Origin: Marinobacter manganoxydans MnI7-9
Lineage (GTDB): Bacteria > Pseudomonadota > Gammaproteobacteria > Pseudomonadales > Oleiphilaceae
Assembly: GCF_000235625.1 (NCBI RefSeq)
Contig: NZ_AGTR01000029.1
Location: forward strand, 1 to 39,173
Length of the DNA: 39,173 nt
Reading direction: 5' to 3'
Under the pieces are notes generated by a model that was not told the DNA's origin, did not search any database, and worked only from the letters and a program-made list of their open reading frames with translations. A program made the position numbers and the translations under genes. Shown piece after piece: positions 1 to 8,272 of the stretch (within the stretch, counting starts at the first letter, position 1; each line of letters begins with the position of its first letter).

Positions 1-15
1 TTAAGGGACACTAGT
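1..15. repeat. Left contig-terminal inverted repeat, probable IS end
   Basis: The first 15 bases (TTAAGGGACACTAGT) are the exact reverse complement of the last 15 bases of the window. The part before the TA at 12-13 reads as the outer end of an element with terminal repeat GTGTCCCTTAA, lying off the left edge. The same TA is the left target dinucleotide of the adjacent IS630-type element, so two elements appear to share it. Which IS this end belongs to cannot be decided from 11 bases. Confidence 0.7.
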
Positions 16-1196
16 GTTCCGTCTGGTTAATTCCTAAGCGAAAATGTGCTACAATTCGAGCTATTGTTCACGAGCTCGGAGACTCTGTTTTGGCCCGGAA
101 ACCAGCACCCTTTAATCTTACGGTAAACGATTAACTGGAGCTGGAAAGCTGGCTGCGAACAAGCACGCTGAGTCAGAATCTTGTTCTGCGAGCACGAATC
201 GTTTTGGCCCTGAATGCCGGTGAATCACCCAAAGTCGTTGCGGAGCAACTGGGAACCACGACGGCCACGGTATTTAAGTGGCGTAATCGTTACACCGAAC
301 AGGGCCTGAGCGGTCTTCGGGATGCACCAAGACCTGGACAACCCAGAAAGCTGGATCAGAAAAAGGTTAAAGCAATTCTTGATGACACGGTCAAAAAGGT
401 GCCCAAGGAATCTACCCACTGGAGCATCCGGTTGATGGCCGAATATGCCGGTGTCAGTCACTGGCAAGTGCATCAGATCTGGAAAGCCGCTGACCTGAAA
501 CCGCACCGGCTGAAAACCTTCAAAATAAGCAATGATCCGGACTTTGCTGAGAAGGTTTTCGATGTCGTTGGCCTGTACCTGAATCCGCCGGATAACGCGC
601 TGGTGCTGTCGGTTGACGAAAAAACGCAGATCCAGGCACTGGATCGCACTCAACCAAAGCTGCAACTGAAACCCGGCCAGATCGAGCGTCGTACCCACGA
701 TTACAAGAGGCACGGGACGACCAGCTTATACGCGGCCCTGAATATCCTGAACGGCGAAGTGATTGGGCGCATTACACAACGCCACCGCGCCAAAGAGTTT
801 CTCGATTTCCTGAGACAAATTGATCGAGAAACACCGAAAGAGCAGGACCTTCATCTGATTCTGGACAACAGCTCGACTCACAAAACACCAGAGGTGAAAG
901 CCTGGCTGGAAAAACATCCCCGGTTCAAGCTTCACTTCACACCCACCAGCGCCTCTTGGCTGAATGCCGTGGAGGGTTGGTTTGGTCAACTGGAACGCCG
1001 CGCTTTGTATCGTGGCATTTTTACCAGTGTCGGCGAACTGAAGAAGGCGATTCGTCGCTTTATCCAAACTCACAATGAGAAACTGGCAAAGCCGTTCCGC
1101 TGGCACAAGAGTGCAGAATCGATTATGACTTCAGTGGCGCGAGCAAAGCTGAGTGTTATTGATAATAAATAAAGGGATTACCCAGACGGGACACTA
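12..1196 (+). mobile_element. IS630-family insertion sequence, probably inactive
   Basis: A transposase reading frame is enclosed by imperfect terminal inverted repeats. The left end begins GTGTTCCGTCTGGTTAATTCC at base 14, and the right end, read inward from 1194, begins GTGTCCCGTCTGGGTAATCCC. Both ends abut TA (12-13 and 1195-1196), the dinucleotide that IS630/Tc1-type elements duplicate on insertion. The element is about 1.18 kb, normal for the family. The transposase frame has an internal stop near its start, so the copy is probably not autonomous. Confidence 0.9.
90..1172 (+). pseudogene. IS630-family transposase with early in-frame stop
   Basis: The intact frame from 204 encodes an N-terminal helix-turn-helix region (about residues 10-35 of that frame), an Arg/Pro-rich linker and an IS630-type DDE catalytic domain. 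D138 (SVDEK), D221 (LILDN) and E257 (NAVEGW) are all present. The same frame extends upstream with convincing family sequence (MARKPAPFNLTVND, stop, LELESWLRTSTLSQ) from a TTG at 90, interrupted by TAA at 132-134. The 204 start (TTG, Leu-Ala-Leu-Asn) lies inside the conserved helical N-terminus and is unlikely to be the native start. A single nonsense mutation is the simplest explanation. Residual translation from an internal start cannot be excluded, but DNA binding would probably be impaired. Confidence 0.85.
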
Positions 1197-1408
1197 GCCG
1201 CTGCGATGAAAGCTGAATCATTAGCAGACATCAGGGCCAGCGGTTCAAAGAGATAAGATGTCCGGAAGGACCCTGGAAGCGCCAACCATGATGTTTAAAT
1301 GCCCCACGCGGTGTAAACTTGTCAGCGTATGCAAATGCAGACTCACCAGTCCTCGCAGATTAATGCACCTTCTCAGACGATGCTCAAATGTATGGCTAAA
1401 ATCATACG

Positions 1409-1579
1409 GGCCGACGCTCCAACACCGCCACTAGCCAACTACCTATTGAGGAATGGCATGGGGTTATCGGGGACGCCACTCTGGACCGGCTCGTTCACAA
1501 CGCTTCCAAGATCAATTTCCTGGGTGAATCCATGCGAAAACGACAAGCAAAGTTGACGGGCACTGCGAGTTCGGAGTAA
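1409..1579 (+). pseudogene. istB: IS21-type istB 3' fragment (AAA ATPase helper)
   Basis: The frame ending at TAA 1577-1579 encodes TSQLPIEEWHGVIGD, ATLDRLVHNASKINF and LGESMRKRQAKL. This is the distinctive C-terminus of IstB, the ATP-dependent transposition helper of IS21 elements. Only about 55 residues of an approximately 250-residue protein remain, and a short conserved stretch between GD and LDRLVHN (usually containing LADAI) is missing. No istA or Walker motifs occur nearby. It is a dead relic. The following bases to about 1650 may be the old IS21 right end, but I cannot delimit it. Confidence 0.8.
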
Positions 1580-1674
1580 GAAGAGAAATCCCGCGTCGCT
1601 ACGCTCCGATGCGTGGCAGGCTTCACGTGAAATGGGTGGCAACCTTCAGCGGTTTACACAATTGGTTAGCATAG

Positions 1675-1803
1675 TATCTGTTCGACAGCACTGAAATGGT
1701 CCAGTATTATGCCACCCGCTGCCTCTGGCACTACGATCACGAACGGCCCAATATGGGACTCGGAGGCATTACTCCTCAACAAAAAGTTGTCATGATGGTA
1801 TGA
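1675..1803 (+). pseudogene. IS3-family orfB 3' fragment
   Basis: Translation in the frame ending at TGA 1801-1803 gives YYATRCLWHYDHERPNMG and LGGITPQQKVVMMV, the characteristic tail of IS3-family orfB integrases (ERPNMGLGGITP). A stop at 1672-1674 ends homology upstream, so about 40 codons remain out of roughly 280. The bases following the stop, up to about 1841 (GAGCCCTTCTAGAAAGGGGGG), resemble an IS3 right terminal repeat. If so, the IS3 boundary lies only about 15 bp before the nudL start codon. Confidence 0.8.
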
Positions 1804-1855
1804 GGTCTACTTTTGAGCCCTTCTAGAAAGGGGGGTACCAAGGACTGATAGCTGT

Positions 1856-2428
1856 ATGTCGATAGCACGCAGAATAAGTTTCCTGCTAAACAGAGAAAGA
1901 ATTCATCCACCCAACCCGGCATATACGCAGGCTGCAGTTCTGATTGGTATAGTTCAGGCTCCATCTGGCGAACGAGTGATTTTCAATCGAAGAGCCTCGA
2001 GCATGAACAATCACGCTAGCGAGATCTGTTTACCCGGCGGTGTACTTGAATGTATTGATCACGACTCACACACTAATGCAGCTTTGCGAGAGGCCAATGA
2101 GGAAATCGGACTACCGAAGGAGAATGTTCAGGTTATGGGGGTACTTGAGAGCTGTACCACCAGTCAACACATAGAGGTAACCCCAATAGTCGCAATAGTC
2201 AGGCCACCCACCGAATGGATTTTACAAACACATGAGGTTGAAGAAGTCGTGGAGCTACCCCTGAGCACCTTCCTCGAAGCAAGAAACTACAGGCATATTT
2301 CCAAGCCATACTTCGGGAGAGAGGTGAATACTGTTTCGCTCACATGTAACTCTTGCGAAATATGGGGGCTTACGGCGAAAATCATGATGCAGCTACAACA
2401 ACTTGTAAATCGGGACTCAAGTTACTAA
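1856..2428 (+). CDS. nudL: NudL-like CoA pyrophosphatase (Nudix hydrolase)
   Basis: The 190-residue protein carries the NudL/YeaB (UPF0035) arrangement: an NRRASSMNNH segment, LPGG at residues 59-62 and a Nudix box ending REANEEIGL (R78, E79, E82, E83, G85). The usual Glu five residues after the first Gly is Asp70, as in other NudL proteins. Downstream VTPIVAIV and IWGLTAKIM also match the family. Members hydrolyse CoA and acyl-CoA to 3',5'-ADP and phosphopantetheine with a divalent metal. The start at ATG 1856 sits just after the presumed IS3 relic end, so the native promoter may be lost. The stop TAA at 2426-2428 is partly formed by the end of the following IS630 element; without it the frame would end one codon earlier. 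Confidence 0.85.
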   Translation: MSIARRISFLLNRERIHPPNPAYTQAAVLIGIVQAPSGERVIFNRRASSMNNHASEICLPGGVLECIDHDSHTNAALREANEEIGLPKENVQVMGVLESCTTSQHIEVTPIVAIVRPPTEWILQTHEVEEVVELPLSTFLEARNYRHISKPYFGREVNTVSLTCNSCEIWGLTAKIMMQLQQLVNRDSSY

Positions 2429-3557
2429 TTCGAAATAAAGTAAGCGAACATTACCCGGAGATATAAGCAAAATCCGGATGGCCAAAAAACGATTTCAATA
2501 GTCGTGGCAATTTTTGCAAACGTCGAAGCTGCCGGTAAACAGTGCTCCGAAGTTGTTCTTTGCTGTTAATGATCTTTTTACCGACGTGATGGTATTTGAT
2601 ATAGCCCCAAACAGACTCGTCAGGATTCAGCTCCGGCGAGTACGGCGGCAGGAAGAACAACCTGAGCTTGCCGTCGAGACTCTCAACATAGTCTCGAACC
2701 CGACGAGCATGATGAACCGGGTGGTTATCGAGGATCAGGAAAACCGGCTTGCCAACGTCTTGCACCAGAGCCTTGAGGAAACCAAGAAACGCATCGGTGT
2801 TCATGTTGCCCTGAATGGTCTTAAAGCGAAGCTCGCCGCGAGGCGAGATGGCCGAGATCAGATTGATGCTGAAGCGACTGCCCGTATTACGGATGATCGG
2901 AGTTTCACCCCTGGGTGCCCAGGTGGTGCCACTGTGATAATCAGACCGAATGCTGGCTTCATCGCCGAAATAGATGGTGGCGCCGACTTTTTTTGCTTCC
3001 TTGCGAATTTCCGGGTAGGTCTCTTCTTTCCATTGTTTCACGGCCTCTGGCTTTTGCTGGTAGGCCCGATGCAGGGGTTTCTGAGGCGTCAGCCCCAGGT
3101 TTCGAAGCAGACGACCGACCGAGACATCGCTTAACCGGACGTTGAACTTTTGCCGGATGAGCTCACGCACTCGGCCCCGAGTCCACAGGGCAAAATCAAA
3201 CTTCAACTGGTCCGGCGTAAAGGTCGTTATCCAGATATACAGCTCCCGGATCTGAGCGCCGCTCAGTTTCTTGGGGCGACCGGAAATCTGCTTGGCCTTG
3301 AGCGCGTCAAAGCCACCCTCGCGGTAGGCAGCCAGCCATTCATAGATTCGTGCTCGGCTCATCCCCAGCGCTTTGATGACGACTTCTGGACTCTCGCCAT
3401 CCATGACCCGTTGAACGGCGCGAACGCGAATGGCTTCTAATGTTTTGTGATCAAGTTTACGACCGTCATCGTGGCGCATGTGTGTAAATATCCGATAAGC
3501 TTGGCGAACGGAGCCTACATTATAAATGATGTTCGCTTACTTTCGAACCCATTAGTA
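2423..3557 (-). mobile_element. Second IS630-family insertion sequence, intact transposase
   Basis: The ends are inverted repeats. CTAAT, then TTCGAAA, then GTAAGCGAACAT occur reading inward from 2425, and CTAATGGGTTCGAAAGTAAG occurs reading inward from 3555. The left copy has a 3-base insertion and lacks GGG. The best conserved core is AAAGTAAGCGAACAT at 2437-2451 and its complement at 3529-3543. TA lies outside both ends (2423-2424 and 3556-3557), fitting IS630 target duplication. Rejoining the flanks at a single TA regenerates a TAA stop for nudL, which supports these boundaries. An alternative is that the element ends at the inner core and the outer match is coincidental. Confidence 0.85.
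2451..3479 (-). CDS. IS630-family transposase
   Basis: The 342-residue intact protein has an N-terminal helix-turn-helix (about residues 15-55, with KALGMSRARIYEWLAAYR), a second winged-helix region (about 70-135), and a DDE domain with D173 (YFGDEAS), D251 (LILDNHPVHH) and E288 (ELNPDESVWG). Length and motif spacing are normal for IS630/Tc1 mariner-type transposases, which cut and paste at TA dinucleotides. It differs strongly from the left-hand IS630 transposase, so these are two independent element types. The stop codon overlaps the terminal repeat. It is likely functional. Confidence 0.95.
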   Translation of the reverse strand: MRHDDGRKLDHKTLEAIRVRAVQRVMDGESPEVVIKALGMSRARIYEWLAAYREGGFDALKAKQISGRPKKLSGAQIRELYIWITTFTPDQLKFDFALWTRGRVRELIRQKFNVRLSDVSVGRLLRNLGLTPQKPLHRAYQQKPEAVKQWKEETYPEIRKEAKKVGATIYFGDEASIRSDYHSGTTWAPRGETPIIRNTGSRFSINLISAISPRGELRFKTIQGNMNTDAFLGFLKALVQDVGKPVFLILDNHPVHHARRVRDYVESLDGKLRLFFLPPYSPELNPDESVWGYIKYHHVGKKIINSKEQLRSTVYRQLRRLQKLPRLLKSFFGHPDFAYISG

Positions 3558-3560
3558 AGT

Positions 3561-4343
3561 CTATGATTCCCTGATATCTCGAGCAGAAAGTTCGTTTGCA
3601 ATGGTTTCTGCATGACTCCGCAGAATGCCTGCCACTTCTTTTATCTTTTCCTCGCCGAGCCTTACAGAGGGGGCAGACATTGAAATAGCGGCTTGCAGGT
3701 GATATTCCTCACTGGTCGGCATGGGAATGGCAACTGCCACACAGCATAGACCACGCTCAAACTCTTCGTTGTCCATAGAGTAGCCCTGAGTCCGGATTTG
3801 ATCCAATTCTTTTAGAAGCTGTTTAGCGGTCCCGATTGTAGAATCAGTATACTTTTTAAAGGTACAGGTCTTGGCGTACTGTTTGCAATAATCATCTGGC
3901 AATCTGGATAACAGAACTTTGCCCACTCCTGTGCAATACGCTGGCAACCGTGCCCCCATTCGAGTTCTTATCGTAAGGCTCCGCGCACCCTCACCTTTTG
4001 CCACGTAACAGACTTCATCATTGTCCAGGATTGCAGCGTGGATAGTTTCGCCGAGCTGATCCGCCAGCTCATCTACGTGGGGTTGGACGATGCTGTTCAT
4101 CGCATCAATCACTGACACACGCCCTCCAAGAGTAAACAGTAGAAGCCCTAGCTCAAAGTGGCCGCCTGGCATTTTAACCACAGCGCCAACCTGCTGCAGC
4201 GTTGTCAAAAATCTGTGGGCAGTAGCAATATTGATATCGAGTTTTCTCGCAACCTGAGAGAGCGTAAGCTTCTCGCCAGCGTAAGAAAAAGCATGCAAAA
4301 TCTGAAAAGCTTTTATGACCGAGTGATTTACTGGAGTTGCCAT
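3561..4343 (-). CDS. IclR-family transcriptional regulator
   Basis: This 260-residue protein begins with a winged helix-turn-helix (about residues 5-65; LTLSQVARKLDINIATAHRF) and continues as the IclR effector-binding domain (about 75-250), including YVAKGEGARSLTIRTRMGARLPAYCTGVGKVLLS. IclR proteins bind small aromatic or organic acids and control catabolic operons as repressors or activators. It is convergent with nudL, with the IS630 element between the two stops. The HAD and MFS genes lie upstream on the same strand with a gap of 117 bases. It is the only aromatic-type regulator in the window and could act on the distant catabolic operons, but nothing in the sequence proves that. Confidence 0.93.
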   Translation of the reverse strand: MATPVNHSVIKAFQILHAFSYAGEKLTLSQVARKLDINIATAHRFLTTLQQVGAVVKMPGGHFELGLLLFTLGGRVSVIDAMNSIVQPHVDELADQLGETIHAAILDNDEVCYVAKGEGARSLTIRTRMGARLPAYCTGVGKVLLSRLPDDYCKQYAKTCTFKKYTDSTIGTAKQLLKELDQIRTQGYSMDNEEFERGLCCVAVAIPMPTSEEYHLQAAISMSAPSVRLGEEKIKEVAGILRSHAETIANELSARDIRES

Positions 4344-4460
4344 TTAAATACTCTCTTCCCCATAGTTCTCTAGCCGGAACGCTCCATGATGCCCCTGAAA
4401 GAGCCTCTGCTTCTGCCTGAAAAGAACCAGAATCTACACTGAAACGAAAAGCAGCGAAGA

Positions 4461-5174
4461 CTAAACTAATTCCAAAAGAGAATCAATTGAACGATCCGCA
4501 TAGACTTCGCACATAGCGACATTTGATCGGTAACCGTATCGGACGTAAACGGATTTCATCCCCGCGTTTTTTGCCGCCATTACATCCGAAAAAGAATCCC
4601 CTACCATCATGCTCGATTTCGGCTCCCCACCTAACTCACTCAGTGCATACACCAGCATACCCGATTCAGGTTTATAACTACCAAACTGATCAGCACAAAC
4701 AACAACTTCAATCAGATCATCCAATCGGAATCTGGAAATTATCGACCCCGTGAACTCAACCGGCCGGTTAGTGACAACACCAACTCGAAAATTCTGGTCT
4801 GTGAGTGTCGCCAGAATACTACGTGCACCCGGGTATAGAGAGGCGTACTTTCCATTGGTTTCCCGGTAAAACGATAAAAACAAATTGTAAGCGTTTAAAA
4901 AGTCATCTTGTGAAACGATTCTATGGTGGATACTCACGTATCTGTTGAATACTCTCTTGAGAAGCGTTTTGGTTCCCAACCCTACCCAGCTTCTGACGTA
5001 TTCTTCCTCGACAAAGGGTAAACAATAATGAGCCATAACCTGATTTATACTGGAGCAAATATCAGGAGCACTGTCCACCAGAGTGCCGTCAAGATCAAAC
5101 AGTGCAACCCGGCAATAGTCACGATTACCAGAGACAATGTCAGCTAAGGGGATCTTTCCGGCCATACTAATCAA
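4461..5174 (-). CDS. HAD-superfamily phosphatase, phosphoglycolate phosphatase-like
   Basis: The 237-residue protein has HAD motif I FDLDGTLVD (nucleophile D27, general acid D29), a helical cap region (about 40-110), motif II within VVTNRP, and motif III/IV in KPESGMLVYAL and MVGDSFSDVMAAKNAGM. This matches the Gph/PGP group that dephosphorylates 2-phosphoglycolate. The family is functionally broad, so the substrate is uncertain. The native start may be the second Met (MAGK), three codons in. It follows the MFS gene by 18 bases on the same strand, so the two are probably co-transcribed. Confidence 0.85.
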   Translation of the reverse strand: MISMAGKIPLADIVSGNRDYCRVALFDLDGTLVDSAPDICSSINQVMAHYCLPFVEEEYVRSWVGLGTKTLLKRVFNRYVSIHHRIVSQDDFLNAYNLFLSFYRETNGKYASLYPGARSILATLTDQNFRVGVVTNRPVEFTGSIISRFRLDDLIEVVVCADQFGSYKPESGMLVYALSELGGEPKSSMMVGDSFSDVMAAKNAGMKSVYVRYGYRSNVAMCEVYADRSIDSLLELV

Positions 5175-5192
5175 ACCTCAAGCAATCGATCA

Positions 5193-6416
5193 TCATCCAC
5201 GGGCTTCTGAAACTTTCCTTGCTCTGCGCAGCAAAACTATACTACCAATGATCAGCACCAAAAGGAGTACGATGCCAATAACCAGAAAGCCGTTCGAAAT
5301 TCCCAAAAATTCAATCACAATGCCCAGTCCAATAGGTACAACTACACCTGCAAGTCGGTTCGCAGTCGATCTTAGCCCAACACTCAGCCCCTGCTGCTCT
5401 CTTGGAATGGCATTCGATAAAACTGAGAGAAGTAGTGGCAAAGAAACCCCCATTCCCAGGCCGAATATAACAGCTGCGGTGAAAAAGATACTGAATCCGG
5501 ATAGGTAGGGCGTCATGGAGATGAAGATGATTGCGATGGATATACCACCAATCAATACAACAACCTGAGAGCCAAACACTCGGGAAGCGGGCGCGCCTAG
5601 CAAGGTGGCGAGGCCTGAACTGAGTCCCGCAACACCCATCAAGATTCCAATATTGAACTCATTTTGCCCAAGGTGGACCAAGGCGACAGCATAAAAGGAG
5701 GCCTGTATGCTATAGGCCGATATTCTTAAAAAAGTAGCAAACACCACCAGATCCACGCCCGGCTCTTTCAGCATGACAAAAGCCTGCCTGTATACCGACC
5801 ACTTAGGCATCAGGTTTTTCCAGGATGTTATGGGCTCTTTGGGGCGGTCACCGACCGGAAGGAAGTATACGGCAGCGAACAAAAGGAAACCCCACAATGA
5901 GATAATGCCAAAACCGGCTATCGGGCCACCGAGCTTCCACGCGAAACCCACCAGCACAGGCCCGGCAAGGTTTCCCATGTTAGTGGCGAAGCTGAAGCGC
6001 CCGGCACTCTTCGAGTCTCCTTGAGCAACTCTGGCCAACGCTGTCTGTGCGCCTATCCAGGCCAGTGAGCTGACCAGGCCGCCAAACAGCTCCAGAATGA
6101 GCACGGCAATAATAAAAGGAAAGACGGGATAAAGCCAGGGTAAAAGCCCATTGAGTATAGCCAGCACAAGGAGTGTGCGGCGAACACCGAGCTGGTCCAT
6201 CAAAGAACCACCATGAATGGAAAGGAACAATGGCACAAAAGAGCGGGCACTGAGAATGACACCCATATAGGCCGGTGGCACGCCCAGGGAAATACACCAG
6301 AGGGGAATGGCCAACCCCTTCATCAGGGTTATACTCAGTGAGAAAAAAGCAGCTGCGTATATCGCCAACATGCTGACTTCATTTGTACCTGCACTGGCAC
6401 TACTTTTCGATTCCAT
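5193..6416 (-). CDS. Major facilitator superfamily transporter
   Basis: The 407-residue hydrophobic protein has about 12 predicted membrane segments in two halves. An MFS loop 2-3 signature-like stretch is present (GGSLMDQLGVRRTLL, about residues 75-90), and conserved helix-breaking glycines occur in the second half (GLGMGVSLPLL). It is an inner-membrane secondary transporter, with no motif that names a substrate. Its immediate 5' region is interrupted by an IS1380 element inserted about 20 bases upstream of the start codon, which would separate the gene from its original promoter. The neighbouring HAD and IclR genes suggest a small regulated transport unit. Confidence 0.9.
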   Translation of the reverse strand: MESKSSASAGTNEVSMLAIYAAAFFSLSITLMKGLAIPLWCISLGVPPAYMGVILSARSFVPLFLSIHGGSLMDQLGVRRTLLVLAILNGLLPWLYPVFPFIIAVLILELFGGLVSSLAWIGAQTALARVAQGDSKSAGRFSFATNMGNLAGPVLVGFAWKLGGPIAGFGIISLWGFLLFAAVYFLPVGDRPKEPITSWKNLMPKWSVYRQAFVMLKEPGVDLVVFATFLRISAYSIQASFYAVALVHLGQNEFNIGILMGVAGLSSGLATLLGAPASRVFGSQVVVLIGGISIAIIFISMTPYLSGFSIFFTAAVIFGLGMGVSLPLLLSVLSNAIPREQQGLSVGLRSTANRLAGVVVPIGLGIVIEFLGISNGFLVIGIVLLLVLIIGSIVLLRRARKVSEARG

Positions 6417-6440
6417 TAAGATACCTATTTATATCTCTGT

Positions 6441-8099
6441 CCTGAATCCGTGAGTTCAACCGGCTGAAACTGTATCCAAAGCCTGCAATAACAAGGCCTT
6501 GGGCGATATAATAGCACCTGACATCCATTCACCCAGTCAGTGCATTTGGCTCATGCGTACTTTCACTCTCCAGCAATCCCGAACCGAAGTCTATACACCC
6601 CACGGCGGACTGGCCCTGGTGGGCCACTGCCTGAACCGGCACACGTCGCTTATCAAAACCGCTCGCACGGTCGCCAAGCGCCACGGTATTCCGAACATTG
6701 AGCTGATCCGCACCTACCTGGGCCTGATCACGCTGGGCAAGAGCGACTTCGAGGCGGCCGAGCCGGTACGAACAGATCCGTTCTTCAAATCGGCCATGGG
6801 CATCAAGCAGTCGCCATCTTCAGCCCGTTTGCGCCAGCGATTTGATGAAGATGCCCAAGCCCTGACGTCATTGCTGGAGGATGCCAGCGTTGAATTTCTT
6901 CAGTCCGTCGAAGCGCCGGTGTCACCACTGGCGATGGGCCATGTTGCCCTGGATATGGATGTCTTTCCCATGGACAACAGCCAGACCCATAAAGAGGGTG
7001 TCAGCTACACCTACAAGGGTTACGACGGCTATGCACCCATTGCCGCGTATCTGGGCCAGGAAGGCTGGTGCCTGGGTTGCGAGCTACGCCCTGGCAGCCA
7101 GCACGCCAATAATGGTTTTCTGGATACCCTCGAACGGGTTTTGCCCCGGGCCCGGTCACTGACGGACAAGCCCATCCTGCTGCGTCTGGACAGTGCACAC
7201 GATGCCCGTGACAATCGCGACTTCCTGCGCGAGCAGGACCAGATCGACTTCCTGATCAAGTGGAACCCTCGCAAGCAGGACCCCCTGGCCTGGGCGGACA
7301 AGGCTCAGGCCCAGAAGGCCTGGACACTGGAGCGCGACGGCAAGATGGAAGCGGTTCTGTCAGAAGACCTTCCGGACGAACCCGGTCTGCGCCGCATCGT
7401 GAAGGTCACTGTTCGCACCAGTGATGCCGCTGGCCAGTTGTACCTGGAGCCGGAGGTCAGCCTCGAAGGCTGGATTACTTCCTTACCAGTCGACGAGGTC
7501 AGTGACCAACAAGTCATGGCGCTGTATAGCGACCACGCCACCAGCGAACAGTTTCACAGTGAGTTCAAGACCGACCTGGACCTGGAGCGCCTGCCCTCCG
7601 GCAAGTTCGACACCAACAACCTGGTCATGGCCTTCGCAACGATGGGGTACAACGTGCTGCGCTGGATGGGCCTGAGGCTGACCGGCCCGGATGCGCCGGT
7701 GCGCCACCCGGCCAAACGCCGTCGCCTGAGAACGGTGATGCAGGAACTGATGACCATGGCCTGTCGCCTGGTGCATAGTGGCCGGCAGTGGATCCTGCGC
7801 TTTGGCCGGCACTGTCCGGGCTTTGCCGTTTACCAAGATCTTTACGAAGGAATCGCCTCCTCCGGATAAGCCAATTCGACAACGGCCATATCTTAAAACC
7901 ACCCGGGAAACCATGCCGGGGCAATCCGCTATTGCCTGGCGACCCTAGTTTGATCAAAAAACAGCCAAACCCTGATGGCTGGTCGACTTCAGCCTGCACG
8001 TTCCAGGCATTATCAACCTGCTTTTGGTCAAGTTTTCACTCACATTAGCGCCGATGGCGCTTTGCGGGGTATATTGGCCTGCAAAGTCACTGATTCAGG
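6441..8099 (+). mobile_element. IS1380-family insertion sequence
   Basis: The element is 1659 bp long. The left end reads CCTGAATCCGTGAGTT and the right end, read inward, CCTGAATCAGTGACTT: inverted repeats with two mismatches in 16. The flanks carry a direct repeat TCTGT at 6436-6440 and 8100-8104, a clear 5-bp target duplication. The transposase reads left to right. The intact duplication and repeats indicate a recent, unrearranged insertion. The site is between the MFS gene and the tctC terminator region. Confidence 0.93.
6553..7869 (+). CDS. IS1380-family transposase
   Basis: The frame is open from 6499, but the family N-terminus MRTFTLQQSRTEVYTPHGG starts at ATG 6553, giving 438 residues. 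Family sequence includes GLITLGKSDFEAAEP near the N-terminus, DMDVFPMDNSQTHKEGVSYTYKGYDGYAPI in the catalytic core (the first catalytic Asp is in this block), LLRLDSAHDARDN for the second Asp and ATSEQFHSEFKTDLDLERLP for the Glu region. This is an IS4-superfamily DDE transposase of the IS1380 group. Length is normal and no frameshift is visible. Confidence 0.92.
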   Translation: MRTFTLQQSRTEVYTPHGGLALVGHCLNRHTSLIKTARTVAKRHGIPNIELIRTYLGLITLGKSDFEAAEPVRTDPFFKSAMGIKQSPSSARLRQRFDEDAQALTSLLEDASVEFLQSVEAPVSPLAMGHVALDMDVFPMDNSQTHKEGVSYTYKGYDGYAPIAAYLGQEGWCLGCELRPGSQHANNGFLDTLERVLPRARSLTDKPILLRLDSAHDARDNRDFLREQDQIDFLIKWNPRKQDPLAWADKAQAQKAWTLERDGKMEAVLSEDLPDEPGLRRIVKVTVRTSDAAGQLYLEPEVSLEGWITSLPVDEVSDQQVMALYSDHATSEQFHSEFKTDLDLERLPSGKFDTNNLVMAFATMGYNVLRWMGLRLTGPDAPVRHPAKRRRLRTVMQELMTMACRLVHSGRQWILRFGRHCPGFAVYQDLYEGIASSG

Positions 8100-8272
8100 T
8101 CTGTAATAATGATCACTTCATACAAAAACATTCCCTGCTTTACTTCGGGTTTCCCCTGATCAATAAGCCTGAGCCGGAAGAAAAAGGCGCCCTTTTCGGA
8201 AAATCCGGGGCGCATGGCAACGACGCTGAGCAACAACCACATCGTAATCAGAACAGATTGTTCATACTTCGA
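7870..8272. other. IS1380 right arm and tctC 3' region, no gene
   Basis: Bases 7870-8099 are the non-coding right arm of the IS1380 element. The remaining bases to 8272 are the 3' untranslated region of the minus-strand tctC gene and hold its terminator. Open frames in this stretch have no recognisable protein family. Confidence 0.75.
8177..8199 (-). terminator. Rho-independent terminator of the tct operon
   Basis: Read on the minus strand, AAAAGG-GCG-CCTTTTTCTT forms a short GC-centred stem with an A-tract before and a U-tract after. It lies about 75-95 bases past the tctC stop. It would end the 15.2-8.3 kb minus-strand operon before the IS1380 element. Confidence 0.7.

Larger units (their letters stand above)
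1197..1855. other. Insertion-sequence graveyard without an intact gene
   Basis: No complete protein-coding gene is supported in these 660 bases. Apart from the istB and IS3 orfB fragments listed separately, the stretch 1197-1408 shows nothing I recognise. Short open frames here lack family sequence and plausible ribosome binding sites. The arrangement suggests repeated insertion and deletion at one spot. Confidence 0.7.

Noticed and set aside
2514-3440. Open frames on the plus strand across the second IS630 element
   Set aside because: They are antisense to the intact transposase and have no family sequence.
7029-7914. Several minus-strand open frames over the IS1380 transposase
   Set aside because: GC-rich antisense shadows of a clear transposase; no motifs or ribosome sites.
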